Below, piece after piece: positions 45,401-54,889 of a DNA stretch of 64,000 bases (its first letter is position 1; each line of letters begins with the position of its first letter). The stretch is from positions 1-64,000 of the forward strand of contig NZ_FOJY01000007.1 in the NCBI RefSeq assembly GCF_900112085.1, written 5' to 3'. A model generated the notes under the pieces. It was not told the origin of the DNA. It saw nothing but the letters and a program-made list of their open reading frames with translations, and ran no database searches. Position numbers and translations under genes: made by a program. The DNA comes from Acetitomaculum ruminis DSM 5522. Its GTDB lineage: Bacteria; Bacillota; Clostridia; Lachnospirales; Lachnospiraceae.

Positions 45401-45650
45401 TGAATTTAGTGCTATTCTTATGGATATTCAGCTTCCTATTATGAATGGTTACGAAGCTACCAAAGCAATTAGGTCTCTGCCAAGAACTGATGCAGAAGAA
45501 GTTGTTGTTATAGCAATGACAGCAGATGCATTTTCTGATGCCATAAAAAAGGGTAAGGAATCCGGTATGGATGAATATGTTATAAAACCTTTAAATCCAA
45601 AGATTTTGTATAATACCCTGGTTAAACGAATAGGAGCAAAAAATGGTTAA
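42459..45650 (+). CDS. Hybrid sensor histidine kinase with PAS domains and receiver
   Basis: A 1063-residue cytosolic hybrid kinase. The N-terminal half has about three PAS-type modules; the first (residues about 10-120) carries a Cys pair in 'DAPCDFCDF'. The phosphoacceptor His689 is in 'SRISHDIRTPISI', the ATPase N-box reads 'NLISNAVKYTP', and the G boxes are 'EDNGIGM' and 'GTGLGMSIV'. The C-terminal receiver has its phosphorylation site at Asp989 ('LMDIQLPIMNGYEA') and 'KPLNP' at the end. There is no membrane segment and no adjacent response regulator. It overlaps the HAD phosphatase gene by 8 bases, so the pair is coupled. The Cys pair hints at redox or metal sensing; this is inference. 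Confidence 0.9.
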   Translation: MGEKVTKIDLSLYKELLESIRIPLYVIRQKDYEMLFINSYGKKYWGKYDDYQGKKCYHFMVEQDAPCDFCDFLSEEVSHIKMEEFYLDDKKAWMQGNIHKIIWDNEDAVLFYYFDVTEFKMKKIYDYLDLDTLDVLVQNVPSGMAIGYVENHIIKKLSINDIIEEYLGIPKGILYMNDHSLISTRIHKNDIPNVRKSMLGLKENHRIHSVKFRYSKNNNGCYIWYRIDVSCIDILNGYFLFISMHDIDDEKKKEEELWLANHTLEDTLKIYSAIAAKNESIVYEFDLKSRTLKAIDNEYARKRFKELGYPMVLKNVPEVFEGILDKKNYDLIKKIYAEFESGEKNNSVLIEAKEKDGKKRIAKLDYTCIYNSEGKPVKYYGTVQNITEKWEKNIEYKEKLEAFNNYDEKYLLAKVHVNLSDNYIISSADGQHKSLALVGADGKNYSEILDEVSQKALQKEDVDKIKEMYPDKLIKLYEKGKTNYEFYYRRGCRVKFYLWMKLDIQIFENPYKNNLEAFVYIYDSTKYSLSRMLISKITEIGFELIGIIDTVSGLISTYENDEGMENFVEKTAHLDYDSFFESEVGTSLYLENGERIKKYFKLENVVKEIEEKSTVSFRFNFRDADGNLKYKSIELCFLDDSKRYIYFCEYDITKQYLEEKEQYRKMEEAAKIAKMANDSKTEFISRISHDIRTPISIIKNMVDFAMEDIYEPEKLKSDLRKIEAANGFLLSLINDVLDISKIDSGKMELNEAPYTAKEHIENVESILKTMCDEKHLKYEIKDYTGQGVIVVDKIRINQIILNLISNAVKYTPSGGTVKYTSLTKQLKEEGKMLFGFEIEDNGIGMSKEFQKKLFEPFTQEYNNPFRKKTSSGTGLGMSIVKKIIDLMDGEIEVYSKLGRGTKIRVSVVTDDASDNLKYRDYFVKKMVKDDKAQIEGKILLVEDNEINMEIVKRIMDSYNIEYDSAINGKEAVDIFEKSSIGEFSAILMDIQLPIMNGYEATKAIRSLPRTDAEEVVVIAMTADAFSDAIKKGKESGMDEYVIKPLNPKILYNTLVKRIGAKNG

Positions 45651-46299
45651 ATATATAATGTTTGATTTAGATGGTACCCTTACAGATTCAAGAGAAGGTA
45701 TAATTAATTCTATCATATATGCCCTTGAATATTTTGGTATAAAGGCTCCAGGGGATAGAAGTTTACTGGAGTGCTTTATCGGGCCACCTTTAGATTATTC
45801 ATTTCAGAAACATTATGGTTTTAGCGAGGAAAAAAGCTGGGAAGCAGTTGAAATTTACAGAAAAAGATATGATCCCATAGGCAAGTTTGAAAACAAACCC
45901 TATGAAGGTATAGAAGAACTTTTAAAAATCCTTAAAAAAAATGGGAAAAAGCTTATAGTGGCTTCTTCAAAGCCTCATCAAATGTGCATAGATATTATAG
46001 AGCATTTTGGACTTGATAAATATTTTGATCATATTCAAGGGGGTGCCGATAAAGGACAGTTACATTCAAAAACAGGTGTTATGAAAGAAGCTTTAAATGT
46101 AATGAACATTACAGAAGAAAAGAAGAAAGAAACTGTGATGGTTGGGGATACCATGTTCGATATCGAAGGAGCAAAAGCCCTTAACTTAAAAAGCATAGGG
46201 GTGTGCTATGGATTTGGAAGTAAAAAAGAATTAGAAGAGCATGGTGCAGATTTTATTGTAAAAGACATAGAACAGTTAAAAAAAGTATTATTGTCTTAA
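45643..46299 (+). CDS. HAD-family phosphatase (Gph/PpaX-like)
   Basis: A 218-residue HAD hydrolase. Motif I 'MFDLDGTLTDS' has the nucleophile Asp8 and general acid Asp10, motif II is 'VASSKPH' and motif III/IV 'MVGDTMFDIEGA'. A helical cap follows motif I. Such proteins are phosphoglycolate phosphatases or pyrophosphatases; the exact substrate is not readable. Its start overlaps the end of the histidine kinase gene by 8 bases, an unusual pairing that may mean shared regulation only. Confidence 0.87.
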   Translation: MVKYIMFDLDGTLTDSREGIINSIIYALEYFGIKAPGDRSLLECFIGPPLDYSFQKHYGFSEEKSWEAVEIYRKRYDPIGKFENKPYEGIEELLKILKKNGKKLIVASSKPHQMCIDIIEHFGLDKYFDHIQGGADKGQLHSKTGVMKEALNVMNITEEKKKETVMVGDTMFDIEGAKALNLKSIGVCYGFGSKKELEEHGADFIVKDIEQLKKVLLS

Positions 46300-46328
46300 A
46301 AATAAAAAAATACGAAAGTGGACTTTTT

Positions 46329-47186
46329 ATGAATAAGAAAAATGTTTTTTTAGATATATTAAATATAATATGGCCTGTAGCCCTTTATTTATTAATAAAG
46401 GCGTTTTTTGTGACGGCAGTTACTACCTTTATTTCCTATGCAAAAAATGCCAGATTAATAATAGGAAATCTTGATTTTTCTACCTTGGCTTCCAGTGCCG
46501 ATGTTTCAGAAATGTTAAGAGTATTAAGTTATTACACCACAATAATTGTAACTTTAGTTTGTATTCCGGTATTTTATGTGATTTATAAAAGGGATAAAAT
46601 GAGAAGAAACGAGAATGGAAAAAAAGTAAGGCTCTCACAAAATGCAGTAGGTCTGATAGTTCTTTTGGGTGTTTCTTTAAATGTATCTCTTAATAATCTA
46701 ATATATTTAAGTGGTATAGCCTTTGATTCAGAGGCCTTTAATGAAACAACGGCTAGTCTGTATTCATCAGGCTTGATTTGGGAATTATTGGGGGCAGTGA
46801 TTCTGGCACCGGTAGCGGAAGAACTTATCTTTAGAGGGGTTTTATATGCAAGATTAAAGAAAGTATTTCCTCCTATAGTTTCTGCTGTAATATCCGGACT
46901 TGTTTTTGGAGCGATTCACGGAAATATTGTACAATTTATTTATGCCGGAATTATTGGAATAATTTTTGCAGTATTGGTAGAAAAATATAAAACAATAAAG
47001 GTTAGCATTTTAGCTCATGCCACAGCAAATTTTGTTTCCATTATTTCAGTGGAATCCACTATGTTTGATTTTATGTATAAAAATAATGCAACTTATGTGG
47101 CAATTACCATTGCCAGCTGTTGCGTAGCAGCATTTATTATAGGAAATTTAAGTCAATCGGAAAAATCATCACGCTCAGGATTTTAA
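46329..47186 (+). CDS. CPBP-family intramembrane metalloprotease
   Basis: A 285-residue membrane protein with about eight hydrophobic segments and the CPBP (Abi) signature: 'EELIFRGVLYARL' near residue 163, 'FGAIHGNIVQF' near residue 197, and 'LAHATANF' near residue 230. These carry the catalytic Glu and metal-binding residues of Rce1-type proteases. In bacteria the family is tied to bacteriocin self-protection or signalling proteins; here it follows the HAD gene by 29 bases with no bacteriocin gene near. The role is unknown. Confidence 0.88.
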   Translation: MNKKNVFLDILNIIWPVALYLLIKAFFVTAVTTFISYAKNARLIIGNLDFSTLASSADVSEMLRVLSYYTTIIVTLVCIPVFYVIYKRDKMRRNENGKKVRLSQNAVGLIVLLGVSLNVSLNNLIYLSGIAFDSEAFNETTASLYSSGLIWELLGAVILAPVAEELIFRGVLYARLKKVFPPIVSAVISGLVFGAIHGNIVQFIYAGIIGIIFAVLVEKYKTIKVSILAHATANFVSIISVESTMFDFMYKNNATYVAITIASCCVAAFIIGNLSQSEKSSRSGF

Positions 47187-47281
47187 AGAAAAAATCACAT
47201 TGTGAAAAATAGTCCTTTACAAATGATAAAAAGTGGTGTATATTTCCTTTAACACATCAATTCGATAAAGAATTTTTAATT

Positions 47282-47333
47282 AAGCCAAAGGCGGCTTACT
47301 CTTATTTGAGTATTCGTCTTTGGCTTTTTTTAT
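47282..47333 (+). terminator. Terminator after the CPBP protease gene
   Basis: AAGCCAAAG pairs with CTTTGGCTT over a long imperfect stem (ACTC/GAGT inside), followed by TTTTTTTA. The 264-base gap to gltB otherwise shows no clear motif. Confidence 0.8.
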
Positions 47334-47450
47334 TCTTTTTGTAAGTGAAAGGGACAATCAGAATTTAAGAATTTATCGAAAATTGATTGTAAATAAAAGA
47401 GTTGTTGGCACAAGTTAAGCTGTTACCAATTAAAAATCGGAGGTCTACTA

Positions 47451-50400
47451 ATGGATAAATTTGGTATTAATAACAAAATGAAAACGCCTCCTCTTTATAA
47501 TGAAGCTTTTGAGCATGACAATTGTGGTATAGGTGCAGTTGTTAATATAAAGGGGTTAAAAACTCACAAGGCTGTTGTGGATGCCTTAAAGGTTGTTGAA
47601 AACTTAGAACACAGGGCAGGAAAAGATGCTGAAGGAAAAACCGGAGACGGTGTAGGAATTCATCTTCAGATATCTCATGATTTTTTTAAAAAAACCTGTA
47701 AAACTTGCAGTATTGAATTAGGTGAACCGGGAACCTACGGTATTGGAATGTTCTTCTTTCCACAGGATGAATTAAAAAGAAACAGTGCAAAGAAAATGTT
47801 TGAGATTATTGTGGATAGAGAAGGTATGGAATTTTTAGGATGGAGGAAAGTTCCTACAAAACCTGAAATCTTAGGACACAGTGCTGTAGAATGTATGCCT
47901 TATATTATGCAGGCTTTCATCAAAAAACCTAAAAATGTAAATAAGGGAATTGATTTTGACAGATTATTATATATAGTAAGAAGAATTTTTGAGCAAAGTA
48001 ACGAAGATACCTATGTGGTTTCCCTCTCAAGCAGAACAATAGTATATAAGGGAATGTTTCTGGTAAACCAGCTTAGAATGTTTTTTGACGATTTAAGAGA
48101 TGAAGATTATAAATCTGCAATCGCCATGGTACATTCTCGTTTTTCTACCAATACAACTCCAAGCTGGGAAAGAGCCCATCCATACAGATTTATTGTTCAT
48201 AATGGAGAAATCAATACCATAAAAGGTAATGCTGATAAAATGTTAGCCCGTGAAGAAAATATGAATTCAAAATATCTTCATGATGAATTATCCAAAATAC
48301 TGCCGGCTATTTCAGCTTCAGGTTCAGATTCAGCCATGCTTGATAATACTTTGGAATTTCTGGTAATGAGTGGAATGGATTTGCCTCATGCAGTAATGAT
48401 TACCATTCCGGAGCCATGGGACAATAACAGAATTATGTCTCAAAAGAAAAAGGATTTTTATCAATATTATGCAACTATGATGGAACCTTGGGATGGACCT
48501 GCATCAATTTTATTTTCAGATGGAGATATAATGGGAGCTGTTCTTGACAGAAACGGTCTGCGTCCTTCCAGATATTATATTACAGATGATGATTATCTTG
48601 TTTTATCATCTGAAGTAGGTGTTTTGGATATTGCACCTGAGCATATTGTAGTTAAAGAAAGACTTCATCCGGGAAAAATGCTTCTTGTTGATACAGTTGC
48701 CGGAAGAATAATTGATGATGATGAACTAAAGGAAAATTATGCAAGACGCGCTCCATACGGAGAATGGCTTGATGCAAATCTTATAGAATTAAAAGATATA
48801 AAAATACCTAATAAAAATGTACCTCAGTTGGATAAGGTTACAAGAAGAAAGCTTCAAAAAGCTTTTGGATATACCTATGAAGAACTTACAAATGAAATTC
48901 TTCCTATGGCCTATAAAGGTTCAGAGGCTATTGTTGCCATGGGAATAGACTCTCCATTGGCAGTATTATCAAAGGGACACCAACCTTTGTTTAACTATTT
49001 TAAACAATTATTTGCCCAGGTTACAAATCCACCGATAGATGCCATTAGGGAAAAGGTTGTTACTTCAACAACTGTTTATATAGGTGCAGATGGAAATCTT
49101 TTGGAGGAAAAACCGGTTAACTGTAATGTAATAAAAGTACATAATCCGATACTTACAAACACGGATCTATTAAAGCTTAAGGAAATGAAAGTTCCGGGAT
49201 TTACGGTAAGAGTGATTCCAATTACATATTACAAGGGAACCAGTCTTGAGAAAGCAATTGACAGATTATTCATTGAAACAGACAGAGCTTACAGGGATGG
49301 TGCCAATATAATTATTCTTTCAGACAGAGGAATAGATGAAAACCATGAAGCAATTCCTTCATTACTGGCAGTTTCAGCACTTCAGCAATATCTGGTAAGA
49401 ACCAAAATGCGTACCCAGCTTTCTCTTATCTTAGAAAGCGGTGAGCCAAGAGAAGTACATCATTTTGCTACACTTTTAGGCTACGGCGCATCTGCAATAA
49501 ATCCATATCTTGCACTTGACAGTGTAAAAGAGCTTATTGAAGACGGAATGCTTGATAAGGATTATTATGCAGCTATGGAAGACTATAATAAGGCTGTCCT
49601 TGACGGAATAGTAAAAATTGCCTCCAAAATGGGTATTTCCACAATTCAGTCCTATGAAGGTTCTAAGATATTTGAGGCCATAGGAATTGATAAGGAAGTA
49701 ATTGATAAATACTTTACAAATACAGTATGCAGAGTGGAAGGACTGGGACTTTCTGATATTCAGCAGGATGTTGAAACATTACATAATGCAGCTTTTGATC
49801 CTTTGGGATTAAATTCAAATTTGGAATTAAATACCGTAGGAAGACAAAGATTTAGAAGCGGTGATGAAAGGCATTTATATAATCCAAAGACAATTCATTT
49901 GTTGCAATTATCCACAAGGACCAACGATTATAAGCTTTTCAAGGAGTATTCAAAGGAAATCAATGAAGAATTAGGTCTGATAAATTTAAGAGGACTTATT
50001 GATTTTAATTATCCAAAAAAATCAGTACCTTTAGAAGAAGTAGAGGGAGTTGACTCCATTGTAAAAAGATTTAAAACTGGGGCGATGTCTTATGGTTCAA
50101 TATCCCAGGAAGCTCATGAAGCATTGGCAGTTGCCATGAATACCTTAAAGGGAAAATCAAATTCAGGTGAAGGTGGAGAAAGCCCTGAAAGACTCACAAT
50201 AGGAGAAGATGGTTTAAATAAATGCTCAGCTATAAAACAGGTGGCATCTGGAAGATTTGGTGTTACCATTGAATATCTGGTGAGTGCAAAAGAAATACAG
50301 ATAAAAATGGCACAGGGAGCAAAACCTGGAGAAGGAGGACATCTTCCTGCCGGAAAAGTATATCCTTGGATAGCTAAAACCAGACATTCAACTCCGGGAG

Positions 50401-52010
50401 TGGGACTTATTTCACCGCCTCCTCATCATGATATTTATTCAATAGAAGATTTGGCACAGCTTATTTATGACCTTAAAAATGCCAATAAAAATGCCAAAAT
50501 ATCCGTAAAACTGGTATCTGAGGCAGGAGTGGGAACAGTTGCGGCAGGTGTTGCCAAGGCAGGTGCCCAGGTTATACTGATTTCCGGATTTGATGGAGGT
50601 ACCGGAGCTGCGCCTAGAAATTCAATTCAAAATGCAGGTCTTCCATGGGAATTAGGACTGGCTGAAACTCACCAGACCCTCATTAAAAACGGCCTTAGAA
50701 ATAAAGTAAGAATAGAAACAGATGGAAAATTAATGACAGGAAGAGATGTGGCTATAGCAGCTATTTTAGGTGCAGAAGAGTTTGGATTTGCAACAGCACC
50801 TCTTATCACTTTGGGCTGTGTAATGATGAGAGTCTGCAACCTGGATACCTGCCCTGTAGGAGTGGCTACACAAAATCCGGAACTTAGAAAGAGATTTACG
50901 GGAAAACCAGAATATGTTATTAATTTCATGAAATTTATAGCAGAAGAATTAAGAGAATACATGGCAAAATTAGGTGTCAGAAGTCTTGATGAGCTGGTGG
51001 GACGTACTGATTTACTTAAAAAGAAAGAAAATCTGGAAGAGCGTCCTGCAAAAATTGATTTATCAAAGATTCTTGATAATCCTTATTCAAAGATGAAAAA
51101 AGTGATTTTTGATTCAAAACAGGTATATGATTTTGAACTGGAAAAAACAGCCGATGAAAAAGTTCTAATAAACAAGTTATTGCCACATATAAAAAATAAT
51201 GAAAAAGGCAGTGTTGAAATAAATGTTGGAAACACAGACAGAACTTTTGGTACAATGCTTGGTTCTGTTATTGCAAAAAATTTCGGAGAAAATACTTTAG
51301 AGGACGACACCTATATTGTAAAATGCCATGGTGCCGGAGGACAAAGTTTTGGAGCATTTATTCCAAAGGGACTGACTTTGGAATTGGAAGGAGACAGTAA
51401 CGATTACTTTGGAAAAGGACTTTCAGGTGGAAAACTCATGGTTTATCCTCCAAAGGGATCAAAATTCAAAGAGGATGAAAATATTATTATAGGAAATGTT
51501 GCATTATATGGTGCAACTAGCGGAAAAGCCTTTATAAACGGTGTAGCAGGAGAAAGATTTGCAGTTAGAAACTCAGGAGTAAAGGCAGTAGTAGAAGGCG
51601 TGGGAGATCATGCTTGCGAATATATGACTGGAGGCTGTGTAGTGGTACTTGGTAAAACCGGAAAGAATTTCGCAGCCGGAATGAGCGGTGGTATTGCCTA
51701 TGTACTTGATGAAGACAGTGATTTATATACCAGAGTAAATAAATCCATGGTATTTAGCGAATCACTTAATTCAAAATATGATGTAGTTAAATTAAATGAA
51801 ATGATTAGAGAGCATGTTAAAAATACAGATTCAAAAATCGGAAAGAAAATTCTTGATAATTTTGAAACATATCTTCCTAAATTCAAGAAAATTATTCCAT
51901 ATGACTACGATAAAATGTTAAATACCATTGTAGCCATGGAAGAAAAGGGTCTTAGCAGAAAACAGGCTCAGATAGAAGCATTTTATGCCATAAAAGGAGG
52001 TATGAAATAA
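47451..52010 (+). CDS. gltB: Glutamate synthase, large subunit
   Basis: A 1519-residue enzyme that converts glutamine and 2-oxoglutarate to glutamate. Cys25 ('HDNCGIGAVVN') is the expected N-terminal nucleophile of the glutaminase domain, after a 24-residue propeptide. The synthase barrel has 'SGEGGESPERL' and 'AQGAKPGEGGHLPAGKV'. The 3Fe-4S loop has Cys residues in 'RVCNLDTCPVG', and the C-terminal beta-helix has 'GATSGKAFINGVAGERFAVR'. Full length is normal. It overlaps gltD by one base (TAATG). AGGAGG-like GGAGG lies before the ATG. Confidence 0.97.
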   Translation: MDKFGINNKMKTPPLYNEAFEHDNCGIGAVVNIKGLKTHKAVVDALKVVENLEHRAGKDAEGKTGDGVGIHLQISHDFFKKTCKTCSIELGEPGTYGIGMFFFPQDELKRNSAKKMFEIIVDREGMEFLGWRKVPTKPEILGHSAVECMPYIMQAFIKKPKNVNKGIDFDRLLYIVRRIFEQSNEDTYVVSLSSRTIVYKGMFLVNQLRMFFDDLRDEDYKSAIAMVHSRFSTNTTPSWERAHPYRFIVHNGEINTIKGNADKMLAREENMNSKYLHDELSKILPAISASGSDSAMLDNTLEFLVMSGMDLPHAVMITIPEPWDNNRIMSQKKKDFYQYYATMMEPWDGPASILFSDGDIMGAVLDRNGLRPSRYYITDDDYLVLSSEVGVLDIAPEHIVVKERLHPGKMLLVDTVAGRIIDDDELKENYARRAPYGEWLDANLIELKDIKIPNKNVPQLDKVTRRKLQKAFGYTYEELTNEILPMAYKGSEAIVAMGIDSPLAVLSKGHQPLFNYFKQLFAQVTNPPIDAIREKVVTSTTVYIGADGNLLEEKPVNCNVIKVHNPILTNTDLLKLKEMKVPGFTVRVIPITYYKGTSLEKAIDRLFIETDRAYRDGANIIILSDRGIDENHEAIPSLLAVSALQQYLVRTKMRTQLSLILESGEPREVHHFATLLGYGASAINPYLALDSVKELIEDGMLDKDYYAAMEDYNKAVLDGIVKIASKMGISTIQSYEGSKIFEAIGIDKEVIDKYFTNTVCRVEGLGLSDIQQDVETLHNAAFDPLGLNSNLELNTVGRQRFRSGDERHLYNPKTIHLLQLSTRTNDYKLFKEYSKEINEELGLINLRGLIDFNYPKKSVPLEEVEGVDSIVKRFKTGAMSYGSISQEAHEALAVAMNTLKGKSNSGEGGESPERLTIGEDGLNKCSAIKQVASGRFGVTIEYLVSAKEIQIKMAQGAKPGEGGHLPAGKVYPWIAKTRHSTPGVGLISPPPHHDIYSIEDLAQLIYDLKNANKNAKISVKLVSEAGVGTVAAGVAKAGAQVILISGFDGGTGAAPRNSIQNAGLPWELGLAETHQTLIKNGLRNKVRIETDGKLMTGRDVAIAAILGAEEFGFATAPLITLGCVMMRVCNLDTCPVGVATQNPELRKRFTGKPEYVINFMKFIAEELREYMAKLGVRSLDELVGRTDLLKKKENLEERPAKIDLSKILDNPYSKMKKVIFDSKQVYDFELEKTADEKVLINKLLPHIKNNEKGSVEINVGNTDRTFGTMLGSVIAKNFGENTLEDDTYIVKCHGAGGQSFGAFIPKGLTLELEGDSNDYFGKGLSGGKLMVYPPKGSKFKEDENIIIGNVALYGATSGKAFINGVAGERFAVRNSGVKAVVEGVGDHACEYMTGGCVVVLGKTGKNFAAGMSGGIAYVLDEDSDLYTRVNKSMVFSESLNSKYDVVKLNEMIREHVKNTDSKIGKKILDNFETYLPKFKKIIPYDYDKMLNTIVAMEEKGLSRKQAQIEAFYAIKGGMK

Positions 52011-53530
52011 TGGGAAAAGCAACAGGTTTTTTAGAATATGAAAGACAGGGCGGAGTACTTGTTCAAGAAAAGCAGCGTATAAAAAACTATAATGAATTCC
52101 ACGAATACCTCTCAGAAGAAGAACAACAGATTCAGGCATCAAGATGCATGAATTGCGGTGTACCTTTTTGCCAGTTTGGAATGGAAATAATGGGAATGGC
52201 ATCAGGTTGTCCTTTGCACAATCTCATTCCGGAATGGAATGATTTGATATATAAAGGAAACTGGGAATTGGCCTATAACAGACTTAAGAAAACCAATAGT
52301 TTCCCTGAATTTACCTCAAGAGTGTGTCCGGCTTTATGTGAGGCTGCCTGCACCTGCGGTTTAAATGGGGACTCAGTAAGTGTAAGGGAAAATGAACATG
52401 CTATTATAGAAAAAGCCTATAAAGAAGGTTTTGCAAAGGTAAATATTCCTAATATAAAAACTGGTAAAAAAATAGCGATTATAGGTTCAGGACCTGCAGG
52501 ACTTGCTGCGGCAGACCAGTTAAATCAAAGAGGTCATAGTGTAACTGTATTTGAAAGAGATGATCGTCCTGGTGGATTATTAATGTATGGAATACCTAAT
52601 ATGAAACTGGAGAAGGACATCATATACAGGAAAATTGATATTATGAAAGAAGAAGGGGTGGAGTTTAAACTTTCACAAAATATTGGAAAGGATAAAAAAG
52701 CCTCTGAAATATTAAAGGAATTTGATAGTGTTATATTAGCCTGTGGGGCTAAAAATCCAAGGGATATAAAAGCCGCCGGAAGAGATGCCAAGGGAATATA
52801 CTTTGCTGTGGATTTTTTAACTTCCAGCACAAAAGCATTGTTAAAGGTAAGGCAAAAAGATAAAAAGACAGATAATTTAGCAAAAGCAGATGGATTTATT
52901 GACTCTAAAGGAAAGAAAGTAATTGTAATAGGTGGCGGAGATACAGGAAATGACTGTGTGGCAACCTGTATTCGTCATGGTGCAAAATCAGTTACTCAGT
53001 TAGAGATGATGCCTAAGGCACCGGAAAAAAGAGCTCAAGACAATCCATGGCCACAATGGCCTAAAGTCTGCAAAACCGACTATGGTCAGGAAGAAGCAAA
53101 AGCAGTATTTGGAAGCGACCCAAGAGTATATCAGACAACCGTAAAAGAATTTATTAAAAATGAAAAAGGTGAATTAAAGGCTGTAAAATGCGTAAATCTG
53201 GAGTTTTCAAAAGATGAAAAAACAGGCAAAAATCTAATGAAAGAAGTTGCAGGTAGCGAAAAGATATTAGATTGTGACCTGTTACTTATAGCAGCCGGAT
53301 TTTTGGGAAGTGAAGAATATGTGGCAAAGGCTTTTGGTGTAGAACTTGATGAGAAAACCAATGTATCAACTCAAAAAGGCAGATATGCCACAAATGTAAA
53401 AAAAGTATTCACAGCAGGAGATATGCATAGAGGACAGTCTTTAGTGGTATGGGCAATTCTTGAAGGAAGAGAATGTGCCAGACAGGTAGATGAATACTTA
53501 ATGGGATATACAAATTTATCCCCACAATAA
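52010..53530 (+). CDS. gltD: Glutamate synthase, small subunit
   Basis: A 506-residue NADPH-dependent flavoprotein that feeds electrons to GltB. The N-terminal Cys-rich part ('RCMNCGVPFCQF', 'CPALCEAACTCG') binds two [4Fe-4S] clusters. FAD site 'AIIGSGPAGLAAADQL' and NAD site 'VIVIGGGDTGNDCVATCIRHG' follow, near residues 150 and 305. The gene overlaps gltB by one base and ends at a bidirectional terminator (53566-53600). Confidence 0.96.
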   Translation: MGKATGFLEYERQGGVLVQEKQRIKNYNEFHEYLSEEEQQIQASRCMNCGVPFCQFGMEIMGMASGCPLHNLIPEWNDLIYKGNWELAYNRLKKTNSFPEFTSRVCPALCEAACTCGLNGDSVSVRENEHAIIEKAYKEGFAKVNIPNIKTGKKIAIIGSGPAGLAAADQLNQRGHSVTVFERDDRPGGLLMYGIPNMKLEKDIIYRKIDIMKEEGVEFKLSQNIGKDKKASEILKEFDSVILACGAKNPRDIKAAGRDAKGIYFAVDFLTSSTKALLKVRQKDKKTDNLAKADGFIDSKGKKVIVIGGGDTGNDCVATCIRHGAKSVTQLEMMPKAPEKRAQDNPWPQWPKVCKTDYGQEEAKAVFGSDPRVYQTTVKEFIKNEKGELKAVKCVNLEFSKDEKTGKNLMKEVAGSEKILDCDLLLIAAGFLGSEEYVAKAFGVELDEKTNVSTQKGRYATNVKKVFTAGDMHRGQSLVVWAILEGRECARQVDEYLMGYTNLSPQ

Positions 53531-53565
53531 TCGCCCTTTCGTAGTTATTAATATATTTATCCAAC

Positions 53566-53600
53566 AAAAAGCCGGGAAGTTTTTATGCTCCCGGCTTTTT
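53566..53600. terminator. Bidirectional terminator between gltD and the HAD gene
   Basis: GCCGGGA pairs with TCCCGGC, with AAAAA on the left and TTTTTT on the right. Confidence 0.88.
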
Positions 53601-53616
53601 TCCTTTAAATATTAAA

Positions 53617-54408
53617 TTAAATAAGCTCGTAATGAACCAAAGCCTTATAAAGACCATCTTCCCACATGTCATCTGTAATGTATTCGGCGGCTTCTTTGGC
53701 ATCCTTTGTCCCATTTCCCATACATATGGCATGTTCTACCATGTTAAACATATCAAGGTCATTACTGCTGTCTCCAAAGCCATAGCTGTCTTTAATATCC
53801 ACGTCAAGCATTTCACAAACCTGCTTGATACCGGTTCCTTTGTTACATCCCTTAGGAACAAGCTCAAGATAAATATTTCCGTGAGCTATTCCATCAAAAA
53901 CATCCTTTAAAGGTTCCATAACATCTTCATTTTTAAAATCAGGTCCAACTCTTAAAGTCATTTTATTAATATCAATTTTTTCCACATCATCGTATATTGG
54001 AAATATTTTTTCTTTAAAAGCTGTATTAAATATACCGTTTTCAGAACTTATATCATGCAGCGCATCAAAATCAAAATATAATCTTTCCCAACCTTCTAAA
54101 ACAGGTACAGAGTTTGTTTTATTAATAACATTCAGGGCTCTTTCAATATCAGAATGGGGTACTTTGATGTTTTGCTTTACTTCTCCCTGATAGGAAATAT
54201 AGGTTCCACATCCGGCGCTGATTCCGTCAAAGCCCAATTTAAGAATAGTATCATCGTCGATAAAGGCTCTTGTTCTTCCGGTGGAAAGAAAAGAGTATAT
54301 GCCATTTTCCCTAAGTTTTTTTAGGCCTTCTTTTGTACTTTCTGGAATCCCCTTTTTAAAATCATATATAGTTCCATCAACATCAAAAAATGCAATTTTT
54401 TTCTTCAT
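53617..54408 (-). CDS. Cof-type HAD-IIB phosphatase
   Basis: A 263-residue HAD hydrolase of the Cof/YbiV group. Motif I is 'FFDVDGTIYDFKKG' near the N terminus, the cap domain is of the C2B type, and the closing motif is 'SYGFGDSSNDLDMFN'. These enzymes dephosphorylate sugar phosphates or flavin mononucleotide; the substrate is unknown. It is a single gene on the minus strand, between gltD and groES. Confidence 0.88.
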   Translation of the reverse strand: MKKKIAFFDVDGTIYDFKKGIPESTKEGLKKLRENGIYSFLSTGRTRAFIDDDTILKLGFDGISAGCGTYISYQGEVKQNIKVPHSDIERALNVINKTNSVPVLEGWERLYFDFDALHDISSENGIFNTAFKEKIFPIYDDVEKIDINKMTLRVGPDFKNEDVMEPLKDVFDGIAHGNIYLELVPKGCNKGTGIKQVCEMLDVDIKDSYGFGDSSNDLDMFNMVEHAICMGNGTKDAKEAAEYITDDMWEDGLYKALVHYELI

Positions 54409-54761
54409 TGATTGTTTCCTTTCTGAAATCGGTTAAAAGGGACATATATTCCTTAGATGGGAACTATCCCTTTCCTTTACAATTAATCCTTATAAAATTT
54501 AATCACATTAAGACATACTAACATAAAATAACAAGTTCATCCAGTAGGGGACAAAAAGGTTGGGGGTAAATTAATATTTTACTTTAGAAAATATTAATTT
54601 TTTAAAGGAGATTAAGAAAGAATTCGTTTAAAAAAAGCAGCCCAAATCTTTCTAAAAGCCCGAAAAATAGCGAAAAATGTTAAAATTGAGTAAATGAAAG
54701 AAAAAAAGAGAAAATAAGAGAAAAAATATATTTAATTAATACTAAATTAATATAAATTTGT
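54409..54761. other. Gene-free region upstream of groES
   Basis: No gene is seen. Near the HAD start there is an imperfect repeat AAAGGGA..TCCCTTT. The rest is AT-rich up to the groES promoter. Confidence 0.6.
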
Positions 54762-54790
54762 TTGCACAAATCCAAGTGAAAAATTATTAT
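54762..54790 (+). promoter_or_regulatory. Promoter of groESL
   Basis: TTGCAC (54762-54767), a 17-bp spacer and TATTAT (54785-54790), directly before the CIRCE element. Confidence 0.6.
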
Positions 54791-54800
54791 ATGACTATCG

Positions 54801-54827
54801 GTAGCACTCAAAGGGTGTGAGTGCTAA
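54801..54827. promoter_or_regulatory. CIRCE element (HrcA operator)
   Basis: GTAGCACTC-N9-GAGTGCTAA matches the consensus TTAGCACTC-N9-GAGTGCTAA with a single change at the first base. It lies downstream of the promoter and about 60 bases before groES, so groESL is repressed by HrcA. Confidence 0.95.
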
Positions 54828-54889
54828 TAATAAATGAAAGTATATTAATTTAGACATATAATTGTCATTAATTTAAGGAGGAATACGAA

